Below, piece after piece: positions 53,070 through 61,200 of a DNA stretch of 64,000 nucleotides. Location: NCBI RefSeq assembly GCF_003337575.1, contig NZ_QPJM01000008.1, positions 1 to 64,000 of the forward strand, given 5' to 3'. The stretch is from Phyllobacterium bourgognense. GTDB lineage: Bacteria; Pseudomonadota; Alphaproteobacteria; Rhizobiales; Rhizobiaceae. Within the stretch, counting starts at the first letter, position 1, and each line of letters opens with the position of its first letter. The position numbers and the translations under genes are program-made. A model generated the notes under the pieces. That model was not told the origin of the DNA, made no database searches, and saw nothing but the letters and a program-made list of their open reading frames with translations.

Positions 53070-54221
53070 ATGAACGCTCATGATCAGGTCGCGCCAGCGG
53101 ATGCGACGCTCGACAAAAACTTCCAACGGGCAGCAGCAGCCGCTGCCGTCAACTGCACTCGTTGCCAACCGAAGCGGACATCTTCCAGCGTATCTTCTAT
53201 TCCCGCTTTCACGTTTGACACCAGCGGCGTGCCTGTTGATCAACAGTATGACTCCTGGTGCAAAAGCTTCTCGTCGATGCTCGAATTTGGCCAACGCAGG
53301 GACAGGTCCCGTGGCTTTGACGGAAAGCAAACGGTCTGGGATCTCGGCCGTCTGGTGTTCTCGCGGATCCGAACGGGCGCACTCGAGTTCGCAAGTGTCC
53401 CTGCTCACACGCGCAGGCAAGCGCTCGATCACTGGACTTTGACCATTCCACTCGACGGATCGATCAGCACCATTGGTCCGGCAGGAAGCTTTCAAGGCGG
53501 CGCCGGTATAGTACAGGTCCATTCCTTGGGGCGTTGGTTTGAAGGGCGTGTAACAAATAGCGAAATGCTGATGCTTTTTGTTCCCCGAGACTCCGATCCG
53601 GAATTGGCACATGTCCTCGCCGCTTCCGAATTCTCCACAGTCGATACGGCGATGGGCCGGCTATTGTCCGACTACTTCATCGGACTAGCCAAGCGGCTGC
53701 CAGCGGTCGAGACAAACAATCTGCCTGAACTCGTCGGCGCGACGCAGGCGATGATCCGGGCGTGCCTGCTGCCGTCTTCAGGCAATATCGAGACGGCTCA
53801 AACGCCTATCGCCCGCGTGTTGCTCGACAAGGCACGCCGCATAATGCAATCCAGATTGTTCGACCCATCGTTCAATGCGCATGCGTTGCGGCGCGACCTT
53901 GCGATTTCACGCACAGGACTTTATCGGATGTTCGAGCCATTCGGCGGCGTTATGCATTACCTGCAGCACCAGCGTCTCCTCGATGCACACGCAGCGTTGG
54001 CGGACCCGAACGACAAACGTCGTATTATCGAGATCGCTGAGCAGCGGTGTTTCAGTGATGGCGCCGAGTTCAGCCGGGCATTCAAGCGGGAGTTCGGCTA
54101 TACGCCAAGCGAAGTGAGAGCCGGCCGCAAGAGCGGTGTGCCGAGCAGGCCGACGGGCGAGATCGCCACGGCAGCCCCTGAAGAACGGCTAGGGTTGCTG
54201 CTACGCAAGCTTCACGGTTGA
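53070..54221 (+). CDS. AraC-family transcriptional regulator
   Basis: A 383-residue regulator. The C-terminal 100 residues form the double helix-turn-helix (FNAHALRRDLAISRTGLYRM, then IIEIAEQRCFSDGAEFSRAF and KREFGYTPSEVRAGRKSG). The N-terminal part resembles the AraC-binding-like domain (FDTSGVPVDQQYDSWCKSFS, RQALDHWTLTIPLDGSISTI), the NahR/FeaR-type sensory half. The start is set at 53070 (MNAHDQ) from fit; the open frame goes on 61 codons upstream and no convincing ribosome site decides it. Target genes are not clear; the nearest genes downstream are on the other strand. Confidence 0.85.
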   Translation: MNAHDQVAPADATLDKNFQRAAAAAAVNCTRCQPKRTSSSVSSIPAFTFDTSGVPVDQQYDSWCKSFSSMLEFGQRRDRSRGFDGKQTVWDLGRLVFSRIRTGALEFASVPAHTRRQALDHWTLTIPLDGSISTIGPAGSFQGGAGIVQVHSLGRWFEGRVTNSEMLMLFVPRDSDPELAHVLAASEFSTVDTAMGRLLSDYFIGLAKRLPAVETNNLPELVGATQAMIRACLLPSSGNIETAQTPIARVLLDKARRIMQSRLFDPSFNAHALRRDLAISRTGLYRMFEPFGGVMHYLQHQRLLDAHAALADPNDKRRIIEIAEQRCFSDGAEFSRAFKREFGYTPSEVRAGRKSGVPSRPTGEIATAAPEERLGLLLRKLHG

Positions 54222-54317
54222 TCTGCAACACACGATCAACCGCTGGGACCCTGCACTATCCTGGTAAATCGTCATTGGTTATACTTGACAACAACAGTTT
54301 CATCGGAAGGTCGTGTT

Positions 54318-54404
54318 ATGTTGCGTGGCACTACGATTATTATAGTTTGTATCGTCCTGGTTCTGGTGGCATGGAAGTTGATGCTTGCGTTCATGATACT
54401 CTGA
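54318..54404 (+). CDS. Possible 28-residue single-helix membrane peptide
   Basis: ATG at 54318 is preceded at seven bases by GGAAGG. It opens a frame for a 28-residue peptide that is almost wholly hydrophobic (IIIVCIVLVLVAWKLMLAFM), with a charged N-terminal Arg and one Lys. Such a composition with a good ribosome site suits a small membrane protein, but a reading this short can arise by chance. It lies in the 296-base gap between araC-type and NmrA-type genes, which otherwise shows nothing. Confidence 0.35.
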   Translation: MLRGTTIIIVCIVLVLVAWKLMLAFMIL

Positions 54405-54517
54405 TAGCTGAGGCGCGTTCAGGACAAATCTTCTCGTCGGACAGGGTCAGGTTCGACGCTCGTGAAACCGGATAAACCACTGCATCAATCATCTGTGCCG
54501 CGGTCAACACGGCAGCT

Positions 54518-55270
54518 CTAACTGGCCATCGAGCGGTACAGCCAGTCGCCGTAGCGCATCGAACCGACATGCGTGTCGCTGCGTGGAAGCAGTGTGTCAT
54601 CATTTAGTTCGACACCATAATAGGGCACGCTATCGTCGCTAATCACCTGGCGCGTATCCTCGTTTGCTGTGAGATACACACGCGCAATCTCATCGAGGCC
54701 GAACTGCTCGGGTCCGCTGATCTCCACCGTGTCGTTCCTTGCAGCGCCTACTACCAGTTCGGCCAGCATTTCAGCGACATTGTCGGCAGCTATGGGCTTT
54801 ACAGATGCAGATGGAAGCCGAAAACCATTTCCATCTGCTCCCAAATCAATCACACCGCTGACAAATTCAAAGAATTGAGTGGAATGGAGGATAGTATAGG
54901 GCCTCCTTGATGCCCTGATGAGATTTTCCTGCACCATTTTCGCGCGGAAATAATCGCTCTCGACAAGGCGCGGCGTTCCCACAACGGAAAGCGCCAAGTA
55001 GTGCCTGACGCCTGCACCTGCTGATGCATTCAACAAGTTCCGGGTGGAAGACTTGAAAAACTCCAGGGCGGAATCGTCGCCAAATGACGGGGTGTTGGTG
55101 ACGTCGATAACGGCATCAGCTCCAGAAATGGCGGCCGTGAGGCCCTCTCCAGTGACACTGTTGACCCCGAAAGAAATCGATGCCGGGACCACTTCGATAT
55201 CCATCTGTCGAAGTTTCTCGACAAGTCGCGTTCCGATGAGTCCGCTCGCTCCGATGACCGTAATTTTCAT
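54518..55270 (-). CDS. NmrA-like NAD(P)-binding protein
   Basis: A 250-residue Rossmann-fold protein of the atypical short-chain dehydrogenase/NmrA class. The nucleotide site is MKITVIGASGLIGTRLVEKL. It continues with GADAVIDVTNTPSFGDDSAL, HYLALSVVGTPRLVESDYFR (Y-x-x-x-K-like: YFRAK) and PYTILHSTQFFEFVSGVIDL. Such proteins sense the redox state of NADP or act as reductases. It is clearly paralogous to the protein at 55935 (same layout GLIG, GVNSVTGEGL/GVNTITGEGL, LHSTQF/VHSTQF, YFRAK). A cupin gene lies between the two on the same strand. Confidence 0.87.
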   Translation of the reverse strand: MKITVIGASGLIGTRLVEKLRQMDIEVVPASISFGVNSVTGEGLTAAISGADAVIDVTNTPSFGDDSALEFFKSSTRNLLNASAGAGVRHYLALSVVGTPRLVESDYFRAKMVQENLIRASRRPYTILHSTQFFEFVSGVIDLGADGNGFRLPSASVKPIAADNVAEMLAELVVGAARNDTVEISGPEQFGLDEIARVYLTANEDTRQVISDDSVPYYGVELNDDTLLPRSDTHVGSMRYGDWLYRSMAS

Positions 55271-55418
55271 CAGCTTGCTCCCGCTGTCGTGTTGAGTGGC
55301 TTCAACGTGATCCGCCGCTCAGATCGCAAATGATGCCGGAGCAGTGTTCTGATAGGCACTCCGACATCGATAAAGCTTAGCCTCATGCCAATCCGTGGCG
55401 AACAAGGCGCATGGATTG

Positions 55419-55826
55419 TCACTCCACCGGCATGACGACCGGAGCGTCCTTGTTCTTGAGCAGCACAACAATAAATTTCGCCGGCTTAGAGGTGCTCGCA
55501 TTGCGGCTGATCAGGTGAATGTCAGATGGGCTTTCGTAGAAGGTGTCTCCCGGCGACAACGTGACTTCTTTTTCTCCCTTGACCTGCATCACGATCGAGC
55601 CTTCCAAAACGTAGACGAATGCATTTGCATCGTGTTTGTGGATAGGCGAGGAACCTCCGGGCTCATACTCGACCGATATCATCAGCCCCTCCTTGCCAGG
55701 ATAATTTGGCAGGTCCTTTTGCATGAGGGGCTTAACCTTTGCAGCATCTTCAGCGGCAATGACCGGCAACGTGCCAAGCAGGCCAATTGCAGCCGACACA
55801 ACGAGCGTTAAGAATCCAGATTTCAT
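55419..55826 (-). CDS. Periplasmic cupin-domain protein
   Basis: A 135-residue protein. The signal peptide covers residues 1-24 (FLTLVVSAAIGLLGTLPVIA). The rest is one small cupin barrel: ISVEYEPGGSSPIHKHDANA (cupin motif 1 with H-x-H and the later E in FVYVLEGSIVMQVKGEKEVT), then LSPGDTFYESPSDIHLISRN as motif 2. The start at 55826 follows AAGGGA by eight bases. It should bind a metal in the periplasm. It belongs to a run of genes with two NmrA-type reductases, but a shared pathway is not evident. Confidence 0.87.
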   Translation of the reverse strand: MKSGFLTLVVSAAIGLLGTLPVIAAEDAAKVKPLMQKDLPNYPGKEGLMISVEYEPGGSSPIHKHDANAFVYVLEGSIVMQVKGEKEVTLSPGDTFYESPSDIHLISRNASTSKPAKFIVVLLKNKDAPVVMPVE

Positions 55827-55934
55827 TGTTGTAATCCCTTTTGGTTTTGGATGCATGTGCGTTGTGCACGCGTATCGACCTCTACTACGCTGAGGCCAAC
55901 AGCTCACGTGCCCTAGGTGTTCGCCACACGGGGC

Positions 55935-56690
55935 TCACTTCGGCTGCTGGGACTGACGGAACCAATCGTCGAAGCTGATCTTGCCGAGCCGCGCACCGTC
56001 ACCGGGCACGATCGACTGGTCGTTGAGTTCAGATCCGAAATAACGCGCATGGACATCCGCCTCGACCGTGCGCGGATCGTTGGCGGCTTTCAGATACCGG
56101 GCAACGATCTCGTTCATCGGAGCGCGCTCGGGCCCGGCAATCTCGATCGTGCCATTGAGCGGCTTGCCCAGAGCGGCATCTGCCATTGCATCGGCAACAT
56201 CGTCCGATGCGATCGGCTGGAAAGATGCTGGCGAAAGCCGAGCGACGGTGCCGACTGTCGCTTCATCAGCGATGCCTTTCAGAAATTCCATGAACTGGGT
56301 GGAATGGACGATCGTGTATGGAATCGGCGATTGCTTGATGAGCCGCTCCTGGGCCAGTTTGGCCCGGAAGTAACCATTTTCCGGCAACCGCTCCGTTCCG
56401 ACGATGGATAGCGCAATGTGGTGCTTTACGCCGGCCTTGGCTTCTGCAGCGAGCAGGTTGCGGCCCGATGTTTCAAAAAATTCGAGCACAGCCTTGTCTT
56501 CCCATACAGGCGCATTTGCAAGGTCAACGACAACCTCGGCGCCGACCAGCGCTTCCGCCAGGCCTTCGCCGGTGATGGTGTTAACGCCAGTGTTTGGTGA
56601 TACGGCAAGAACCTCGTGGCCTTTATTGCGCAGACGTACGGCGGTCTTGGATCCGATGAGCCCGGTTCCACCGACAATAACAATTTTCAT
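55935..56690 (-). CDS. NmrA-like NAD(P)-binding protein
   Basis: A 251-residue Rossmann-fold protein, MKIVIVGGTGLIGSKTAVRL at the nucleotide site, VVVDLANAPVWEDKAVLEFF, HHIALSIVGTERLPENGYFR and YTIVHSTQFMEFLKGIADEA. The start at 56690 has GGAGAC upstream; the longer frame is unsupported. It is a paralogue of the protein at 54518. It is divergent from an Rrf2 regulator 354 bases away, so it is the best candidate target of that regulator. The gap between them holds the palindrome at 57002 and no gene. Confidence 0.88.
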   Translation of the reverse strand: MKIVIVGGTGLIGSKTAVRLRNKGHEVLAVSPNTGVNTITGEGLAEALVGAEVVVDLANAPVWEDKAVLEFFETSGRNLLAAEAKAGVKHHIALSIVGTERLPENGYFRAKLAQERLIKQSPIPYTIVHSTQFMEFLKGIADEATVGTVARLSPASFQPIASDDVADAMADAALGKPLNGTIEIAGPERAPMNEIVARYLKAANDPRTVEADVHARYFGSELNDQSIVPGDGARLGKISFDDWFRQSQQPK

Positions 56691-57001
56691 AATTTGTCTC
56701 CTCGTTGTGGGCCCTTTGGGGCCGGATGACTTTATCGCTTCGGAGAATGGCTGGGGAGACAAAATCATTCCATTGTGCAGGGGGGCGGTCGCTCTAATCG
56801 CCGGGTTTAGTCAACCCATCCTCAAGTCTAGGAACGCGTGACACGGGTATTGCCGAGCGACGCAATCAGCTGATCGCCGCGACATGTCTGCGCAGGTCCC
56901 AAATAAGGCAAAGGGCTATGGCGCCATCGGATTTGATCACGAAGTTCGTCCTTATCAGGTGTGCGATGATATCAATGCTAGCCTGCGCATCTGTTGCCCA
57001 A

Positions 57002-57017
57002 AAAACGCTGGCGTTTT
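57002..57017. promoter_or_regulatory. Candidate Rrf2 operator
   Basis: AAAACGC-TG-GCGTTTT is a perfect seven-base inverted repeat with a two-base spacer, 28 bases before the Rrf2 ATG. Its place fits autoregulation of the regulator and control of the divergent reductase gene. Confidence 0.5.
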
Positions 57018-57044
57018 ATAACGCGTACGTGTAGATGAGGTGTT

Positions 57045-57692
57045 ATGAACACAAACGCGACAAAGCCCAGGGACCGCGTTGATGCAGCGACGCACAGCGC
57101 CCGTCCGCCAAGCCTGTATGGGGCCACGGTCGAATATGGCATCCACTGCATGATGTATTTGATCCAGCCGCGCGCAACGCCTGTAAGCAGCCGTGATCTT
57201 GCCGAATTGCAGGGGGTTCCCGTTACCTTGATGGCGAGAATTATGCCACGGCTTGAAAAGGCCGGAATCGTTGTTTCGACCAGCGGCATCAATGGCGGAT
57301 ATAGGCTCGCCAAAGAGCCACGGAAAATCACAGTGCTCGATATTGTCGATGCCATAGATGGCCGTAAGAATGTTTTCGACTGTAAGGACGTCCGCAAGAA
57401 TTGCGTTCTGTTTGCTGGTGATGCGCCCACGTGGATGACCAGCGGCGTCTGCGGTATTCACGCTGTGATGCTTCGCGCCCAAAAAAGCATGCGCCAGGAA
57501 ATGGCGCGCACGACGCTTGAAGACCTTTCCGGGGCCTTCGATCGGCGGGCTCCGGCAGCGTTTGGAGAAGATGTGGGTGCGTGGCTCGACAATCGCGCGG
57601 TGAACCGCGAAGCTACGCGTATTTCGGCAGTCAAGGACAGTTCAAGGAGAAGAGTACGGGGCGGCCAGAAAAATTTGGGGCCGCAGTCGTGA
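57045..57692 (+). CDS. Rrf2-family transcriptional regulator with candidate Fe-S cysteines
   Basis: A 215-residue regulator, longer than the usual 150. The winged helix covers residues about 25-100 (YGATVEYGIHCMMYLIQPRA, VSSRDLAELQGVPVTLMARI, and the wing GIVVSTSGINGGYRLAKEP). Cys113, Cys120 and Cys136 stand in the region that carries the Fe-S ligands of IscR, NsrR and RirA (FDCKDVRKNCVLF and SGVCGIHAVM), though the spacing to the third Cys is wider than usual. Residues 160-215 are an extra basic tail. A redox- or iron-sensing role is likely. It is divergent from an NmrA-type reductase gene. Confidence 0.87.
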   Translation: MNTNATKPRDRVDAATHSARPPSLYGATVEYGIHCMMYLIQPRATPVSSRDLAELQGVPVTLMARIMPRLEKAGIVVSTSGINGGYRLAKEPRKITVLDIVDAIDGRKNVFDCKDVRKNCVLFAGDAPTWMTSGVCGIHAVMLRAQKSMRQEMARTTLEDLSGAFDRRAPAAFGEDVGAWLDNRAVNREATRISAVKDSSRRRVRGGQKNLGPQS

Positions 57693-57720
57693 AGCTATGG
57701 AATGCATTGGAGGATGGCAA

Positions 57721-58398
57721 ATGAACATTTCTTTGGGAAATGCAGTCGGCACCATTGAAGCCCGTCCCGAGACGACCCCCTTGGTGCTGGTCGTGGATGA
57801 TGACGAGTCGGTGCGGCTTTCTATTTGTGAACTGATGGAATCGGTGGAAATTGAGACTGCAGCGTTTAGCTCGACTCAAGCACTGTTGGATGCCGACATT
57901 CTGGACAGACCGGGCTGCATGATTCTCGACGTGCGGATGCCAGGTGCAAGCGGTCTTGATTTCCAGACTCGCCTGATCGCCAATGGCATCTCAGCCTCCA
58001 TCATTTTTCTGACCGGTCATGGCGATATTCCAATGACGGTTCAGGCGATGAAGGCAGGTGCAGTCGAATTTCTGACCAAGCCTGTTCGCGATCAGACCCT
58101 GCTCGATGCGGTGAACAAGGCTATCGAAACTGACAAGGAACGGCGCGCCGAGCAACGCACCACCAAGACGAACATAGCGCTTTATGGGACGCTCACGCAC
58201 CGCGAGCGCCAGGTCATGGAGGCCGTCGTGCGCGGTGCGCTGAGCAAGCAGATCGCCTTCGATCTCAACATTTCTGAAATCACGGTCAAGCTTCATCGAA
58301 GCAGTGTGATGCGCAAGATGAAGACGCCGTTCGTCACACACCTTGTTCGTGCCTGGCAGTCGATACCAGCGGATATACGTGATGACTACCTGGCCTAG
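57721..58398 (+). CDS. FixJ-type response regulator
   Basis: A 225-residue response regulator. The receiver domain shows PLVLVVDDDESVRLSICELM, the phospho-acceptor Asp in CMILDVRMPGASGLDFQTRL, FLTGHGDIPMTVQAMKAGAV and the Lys in EFLTKPVRDQTLLDAVNKAI. The LuxR-type helix-turn-helix is LTHRERQVMEAVVRGALSKQ, then LNISEITVKLHRSSVMRKMK. The start at 57721 has GGAGG about eight bases upstream. It precedes a stand-alone receiver and a PAS kinase on the same strand, so the three probably form a phosphorelay like FixLJ or NodVW relatives. Confidence 0.9.
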   Translation: MNISLGNAVGTIEARPETTPLVLVVDDDESVRLSICELMESVEIETAAFSSTQALLDADILDRPGCMILDVRMPGASGLDFQTRLIANGISASIIFLTGHGDIPMTVQAMKAGAVEFLTKPVRDQTLLDAVNKAIETDKERRAEQRTTKTNIALYGTLTHRERQVMEAVVRGALSKQIAFDLNISEITVKLHRSSVMRKMKTPFVTHLVRAWQSIPADIRDDYLA

Positions 58399-58448
58399 AC
58401 TTCCGTATGGATTTGATAAGGCGGTGATCCGGCAGATACTAAGCCATT

Positions 58449-58871
58449 GTGACGAAAGTCCGCTGTGTGAAAGTTTGCGAATTGATCCTTACCCCAACCA
58501 TTGCAGTCGTCGACGACGATGTGAGCATCTGCAAAGCCTTGGCCGAATTGCTCGAGGTACTCGATTTCAAGTGCCAGACGTTCGACCGTCCGGAAAAGTT
58601 TCTAGCCGCATCCATCAGTGGGCGGTTCGACTGCCTTATCACCGATCTCAATATGAAAGGCATGACCGGTTTGGAGCTTCAACAAAAGCTGTCTGCCGCC
58701 GATCCCGATTTGCCTATTATCTTCATGTCGGCCCAGTCGGCCGCCGAAGCAAAATCCCAGGCACTGCGTCTGGGCGCGGTAGCCTTTCTAAGCAAGCCGA
58801 TCAATGACGATGTCTTGCACAGGCATATCATTTCAGCTCTCAATCGACGGTCAAGGCCTCGAGAGCCGTAA
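58449..58871 (+). CDS. Stand-alone receiver-domain protein
   Basis: A protein of up to 140 residues that is only a receiver domain: TIAVVDDDVSICKALAELLE, the acceptor Asp in FDCLITDLNMKGMTGLELQQ, IIFMSAQSAAEAKSQALRLG and the Lys in AFLSKPINDDVLHRHIISAL. No output domain follows, so it may relay phosphate or act as a sink for the kinase at 58928. The start is uncertain: GTG at 58449 or 58467, or TTG at 58482, all without a good ribosome site. It sits 50 bases after the FixJ-type regulator. Confidence 0.85.
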   Translation: MTKVRCVKVCELILTPTIAVVDDDVSICKALAELLEVLDFKCQTFDRPEKFLAASISGRFDCLITDLNMKGMTGLELQQKLSAADPDLPIIFMSAQSAAEAKSQALRLGAVAFLSKPINDDVLHRHIISALNRRSRPREP

Positions 58872-58927
58872 CAATAGCGTTTCATCGAATTAAACAGCAT
58901 CGACCATCGCTCGAAGAGAGGTCGCCA

Positions 58928-60670
58928 ATGGAACCAGACGAATACCCCACCAAAGGAGAGCAACCCCGTGAGGCGGCTGCCGGACAGGTTGCTTGCTGGC
59001 AATTCAATCTGACGCGTGTACGCGCTTTGCTTGAAAGCGTGGATGCAGCCCCTCGTGGGGATCAGGAATGGCAGCCTGATCGATTGGATATGCTGCTCTC
59101 TGCCGTTCGGATTGTGGACGTCAACGATGAAGCAATCCGCCTGTTCGGCCTGCCGGCAGACCGGGACAAAGTGCTGGACCGGCCAACAGCAAGCCTCTGG
59201 CCCGAACAAAGCCGCGCTGCTCTCGGAGATCTGCTCACTACCATCGCTGCCTCCGTTCATAAAGAACCGGTAACACGAGAGATCCCCACAGTCGGCCGGT
59301 TGCAGCATGTCGTTCTGACAGGCTGGAAGGCTTTTGATTCAAGGTGCGCCGACACCGTGTTCGTCTCGGTCAGAGCAACCTTGAACACACCAAATGCGGT
59401 GATCGAACTCGAAGCCAGCCAGAAACGTTATCGCAACCTGATTTCCTCCCTGCCCATTCCTGTCTGGCAGATCGACGCCCGGCCGGCAGGGCGCATATTT
59501 GAGCGCCTCAGAGCCAGCGGCATCACGGACATGGCGGCATACTCGGATGAACATCCGGAGATCGTCAATCTTGCGTGCGAGATTGTACAAGTCTTCGACG
59601 TCAACCAAGAAGCTATGGTCCTTTTCGGCGGGAAGCGCCGCTCAGAGTTCATCGGGTCGGTGAAGTATCTGTTTTCAACTACACCCGGCGCAACAAGACG
59701 CGTGATGCTGGCGCATTTTTCAGGTGCCAGAAATCATGTCGAAGAGTTGAAGGTGAAGACCTTCGATGGCCGCCTGCTCGATGTGCTGTTGTTGATGACC
59801 TTCCCGGTACCGGGCGAGCGCCTCGATACCACGATCCTCATGATGATCGACAACACCGCTCGCCTCGAGGCAGAGGCAAAATTACGAAAGATCGAGGCCG
59901 ACTTCTCCCATGCAGCGCGTCTTTCCACATTGGGTGAAATGACCACATCCATAGCGCATGAAATCAAGCAGCCGCTTTCGGCCATCCTGATGAATGCACA
60001 GACAAGCCTGCGATATCTCAGGAGAGCCGAGCCAAACCTTGACAAGGTAGACATCCTGACATCCCGTGTCGTTGAAAGCGCCCAGCGAGCAGGCGATATT
60101 ATCGGCCGCATTCAGGATATGGCCGGCAAGCGCGAGGCCACCTCGACTTTGCTTGATTTCAATGATGTTGTTCGTCAATGCGTGGTTTTTCTTCGTCACG
60201 AAAGCGAAGATAAAGATGTTGTCATTACGACCAAGCTGCAACCGGACCTTCCCGCTGTCCAGGGTGATCGCATCCAGTTGCAACAGGTGATCGTCAATCT
60301 GATCGCCAACAGTATCCAGGCCATGAAGGTGACACCGCAAATGCAGCGCGAGATCTATCTCGAAACGCAACTGGATGAGACCGCGCGCGTCTCATTCTCG
60401 ATCCGGGACACAGGGATTGGTATTCCGGTCGATCACCTGGATCAGATATTCGATGGGTTCTTTACAACAAAGGAAGGCGGCCTGGGCATAGGATTGGCCA
60501 TCTGTCAGTCAATCATCCAAGCTCACGGCGGAGAGATAACCGCTTCAAACCATCCGGAAGGCGGAGCCGTATTCAGTTTCTCGATACCGGCAAAATCCGC
60601 GGCCGAGGGTCAACTCCAAAATGGGCAGCCGTTCGGTCTTCAGGAGGACTTGGTCCCTCGTATAATTTAG
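58928..60670 (+). CDS. Cytosolic PAS-domain sensor histidine kinase
   Basis: A 580-residue kinase without membrane helices. Two PAS-like regions are visible: residues about 15-150 (QFNLTRVRALLESVDAAPRG, VDVNDEAIRLFGLPADRDKV) and about 165-305 (SLPIPVWQIDARPAGRIFER, HPEIVNLACEIVQVFDVNQE). The HisKA domain has the H-box STLGEMTTSIAHEIKQPLSA. The ATPase domain shows QQVIVNLIANSIQAMKV, FSIRDTGIGIPVDHLDQIFD and FFTTKEGGLGIGLAICQSII. It is FixL-like in its last part. It probably phosphorylates the two receivers upstream. Its second PAS segment closely resembles domains in the diguanylate cyclase at 62333. An ATG with GAGGTC upstream starts it. Confidence 0.92.
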   Translation: MEPDEYPTKGEQPREAAAGQVACWQFNLTRVRALLESVDAAPRGDQEWQPDRLDMLLSAVRIVDVNDEAIRLFGLPADRDKVLDRPTASLWPEQSRAALGDLLTTIAASVHKEPVTREIPTVGRLQHVVLTGWKAFDSRCADTVFVSVRATLNTPNAVIELEASQKRYRNLISSLPIPVWQIDARPAGRIFERLRASGITDMAAYSDEHPEIVNLACEIVQVFDVNQEAMVLFGGKRRSEFIGSVKYLFSTTPGATRRVMLAHFSGARNHVEELKVKTFDGRLLDVLLLMTFPVPGERLDTTILMMIDNTARLEAEAKLRKIEADFSHAARLSTLGEMTTSIAHEIKQPLSAILMNAQTSLRYLRRAEPNLDKVDILTSRVVESAQRAGDIIGRIQDMAGKREATSTLLDFNDVVRQCVVFLRHESEDKDVVITTKLQPDLPAVQGDRIQLQQVIVNLIANSIQAMKVTPQMQREIYLETQLDETARVSFSIRDTGIGIPVDHLDQIFDGFFTTKEGGLGIGLAICQSIIQAHGGEITASNHPEGGAVFSFSIPAKSAAEGQLQNGQPFGLQEDLVPRII

Positions 60671-60679
60671 TCCCGCATG

Positions 60680-60874
60680 TCAACTGACGTCCGGAGGACC
60701 CATCACCTGTCGAGACTTCAGCGCAAGCTGATTGTCCAGATCGACGAATGCCCCCAGAAAACTGCCACAGCGGCTGCAAACAATGGCACTGGAATCGCGT
60801 AAGTTGCGCCGCACCGCGATCATGATCGCTTTGCAGTTTTGGCATTCGAACTCAGGATAATCAAGATTTGCCAT
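60680..60874 (-). CDS. Small zinc-ribbon protein
   Basis: A 64-residue protein with two CxxC pairs: FECQNCKAIMIAV and IVCSRCGSFLGAF, 18 residues apart, forming a probable zinc ribbon. The C-terminal 20 residues are polar. It lies tail to tail with the histidine kinase, nine bases apart, on the opposite strand. Role unknown; such short ribbons may bind nucleic acid or proteins. The 326 bases from 60875 to 61200 show nothing else that I can support. Confidence 0.7.
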   Translation of the reverse strand: MANLDYPEFECQNCKAIMIAVRRNLRDSSAIVCSRCGSFLGAFVDLDNQLALKSRQVMGPPDVS

Positions 60875-61200
60875 ATAAGCGGACTTTATTACAGTTTTAC
60901 AAGATGCGGGATTCAGAAATTTGAGTTAGGCATTTCGGTTAGGACTAACCCGTTGCTTCACAGGTCGCAAATGGAAACCTGTCTTCGGCCAGTCAACTGG
61001 TTGATTTGGCGCGCGGGACATCGCATTGACGACCGCCCGGGCTCGCGACCCGAGCACCAGCCGCTTTCGCTCATTACGAACCCGTTACTTGACTTCCGGC
61101 GGACAGGATCCATTTGTGCAATGTCAAATTCAGCGCGAACCTGCTGCGACGAAACTCCCAATTTCGCGACGCAGCTACCCAAAAAGTTGAGGTCATATAG

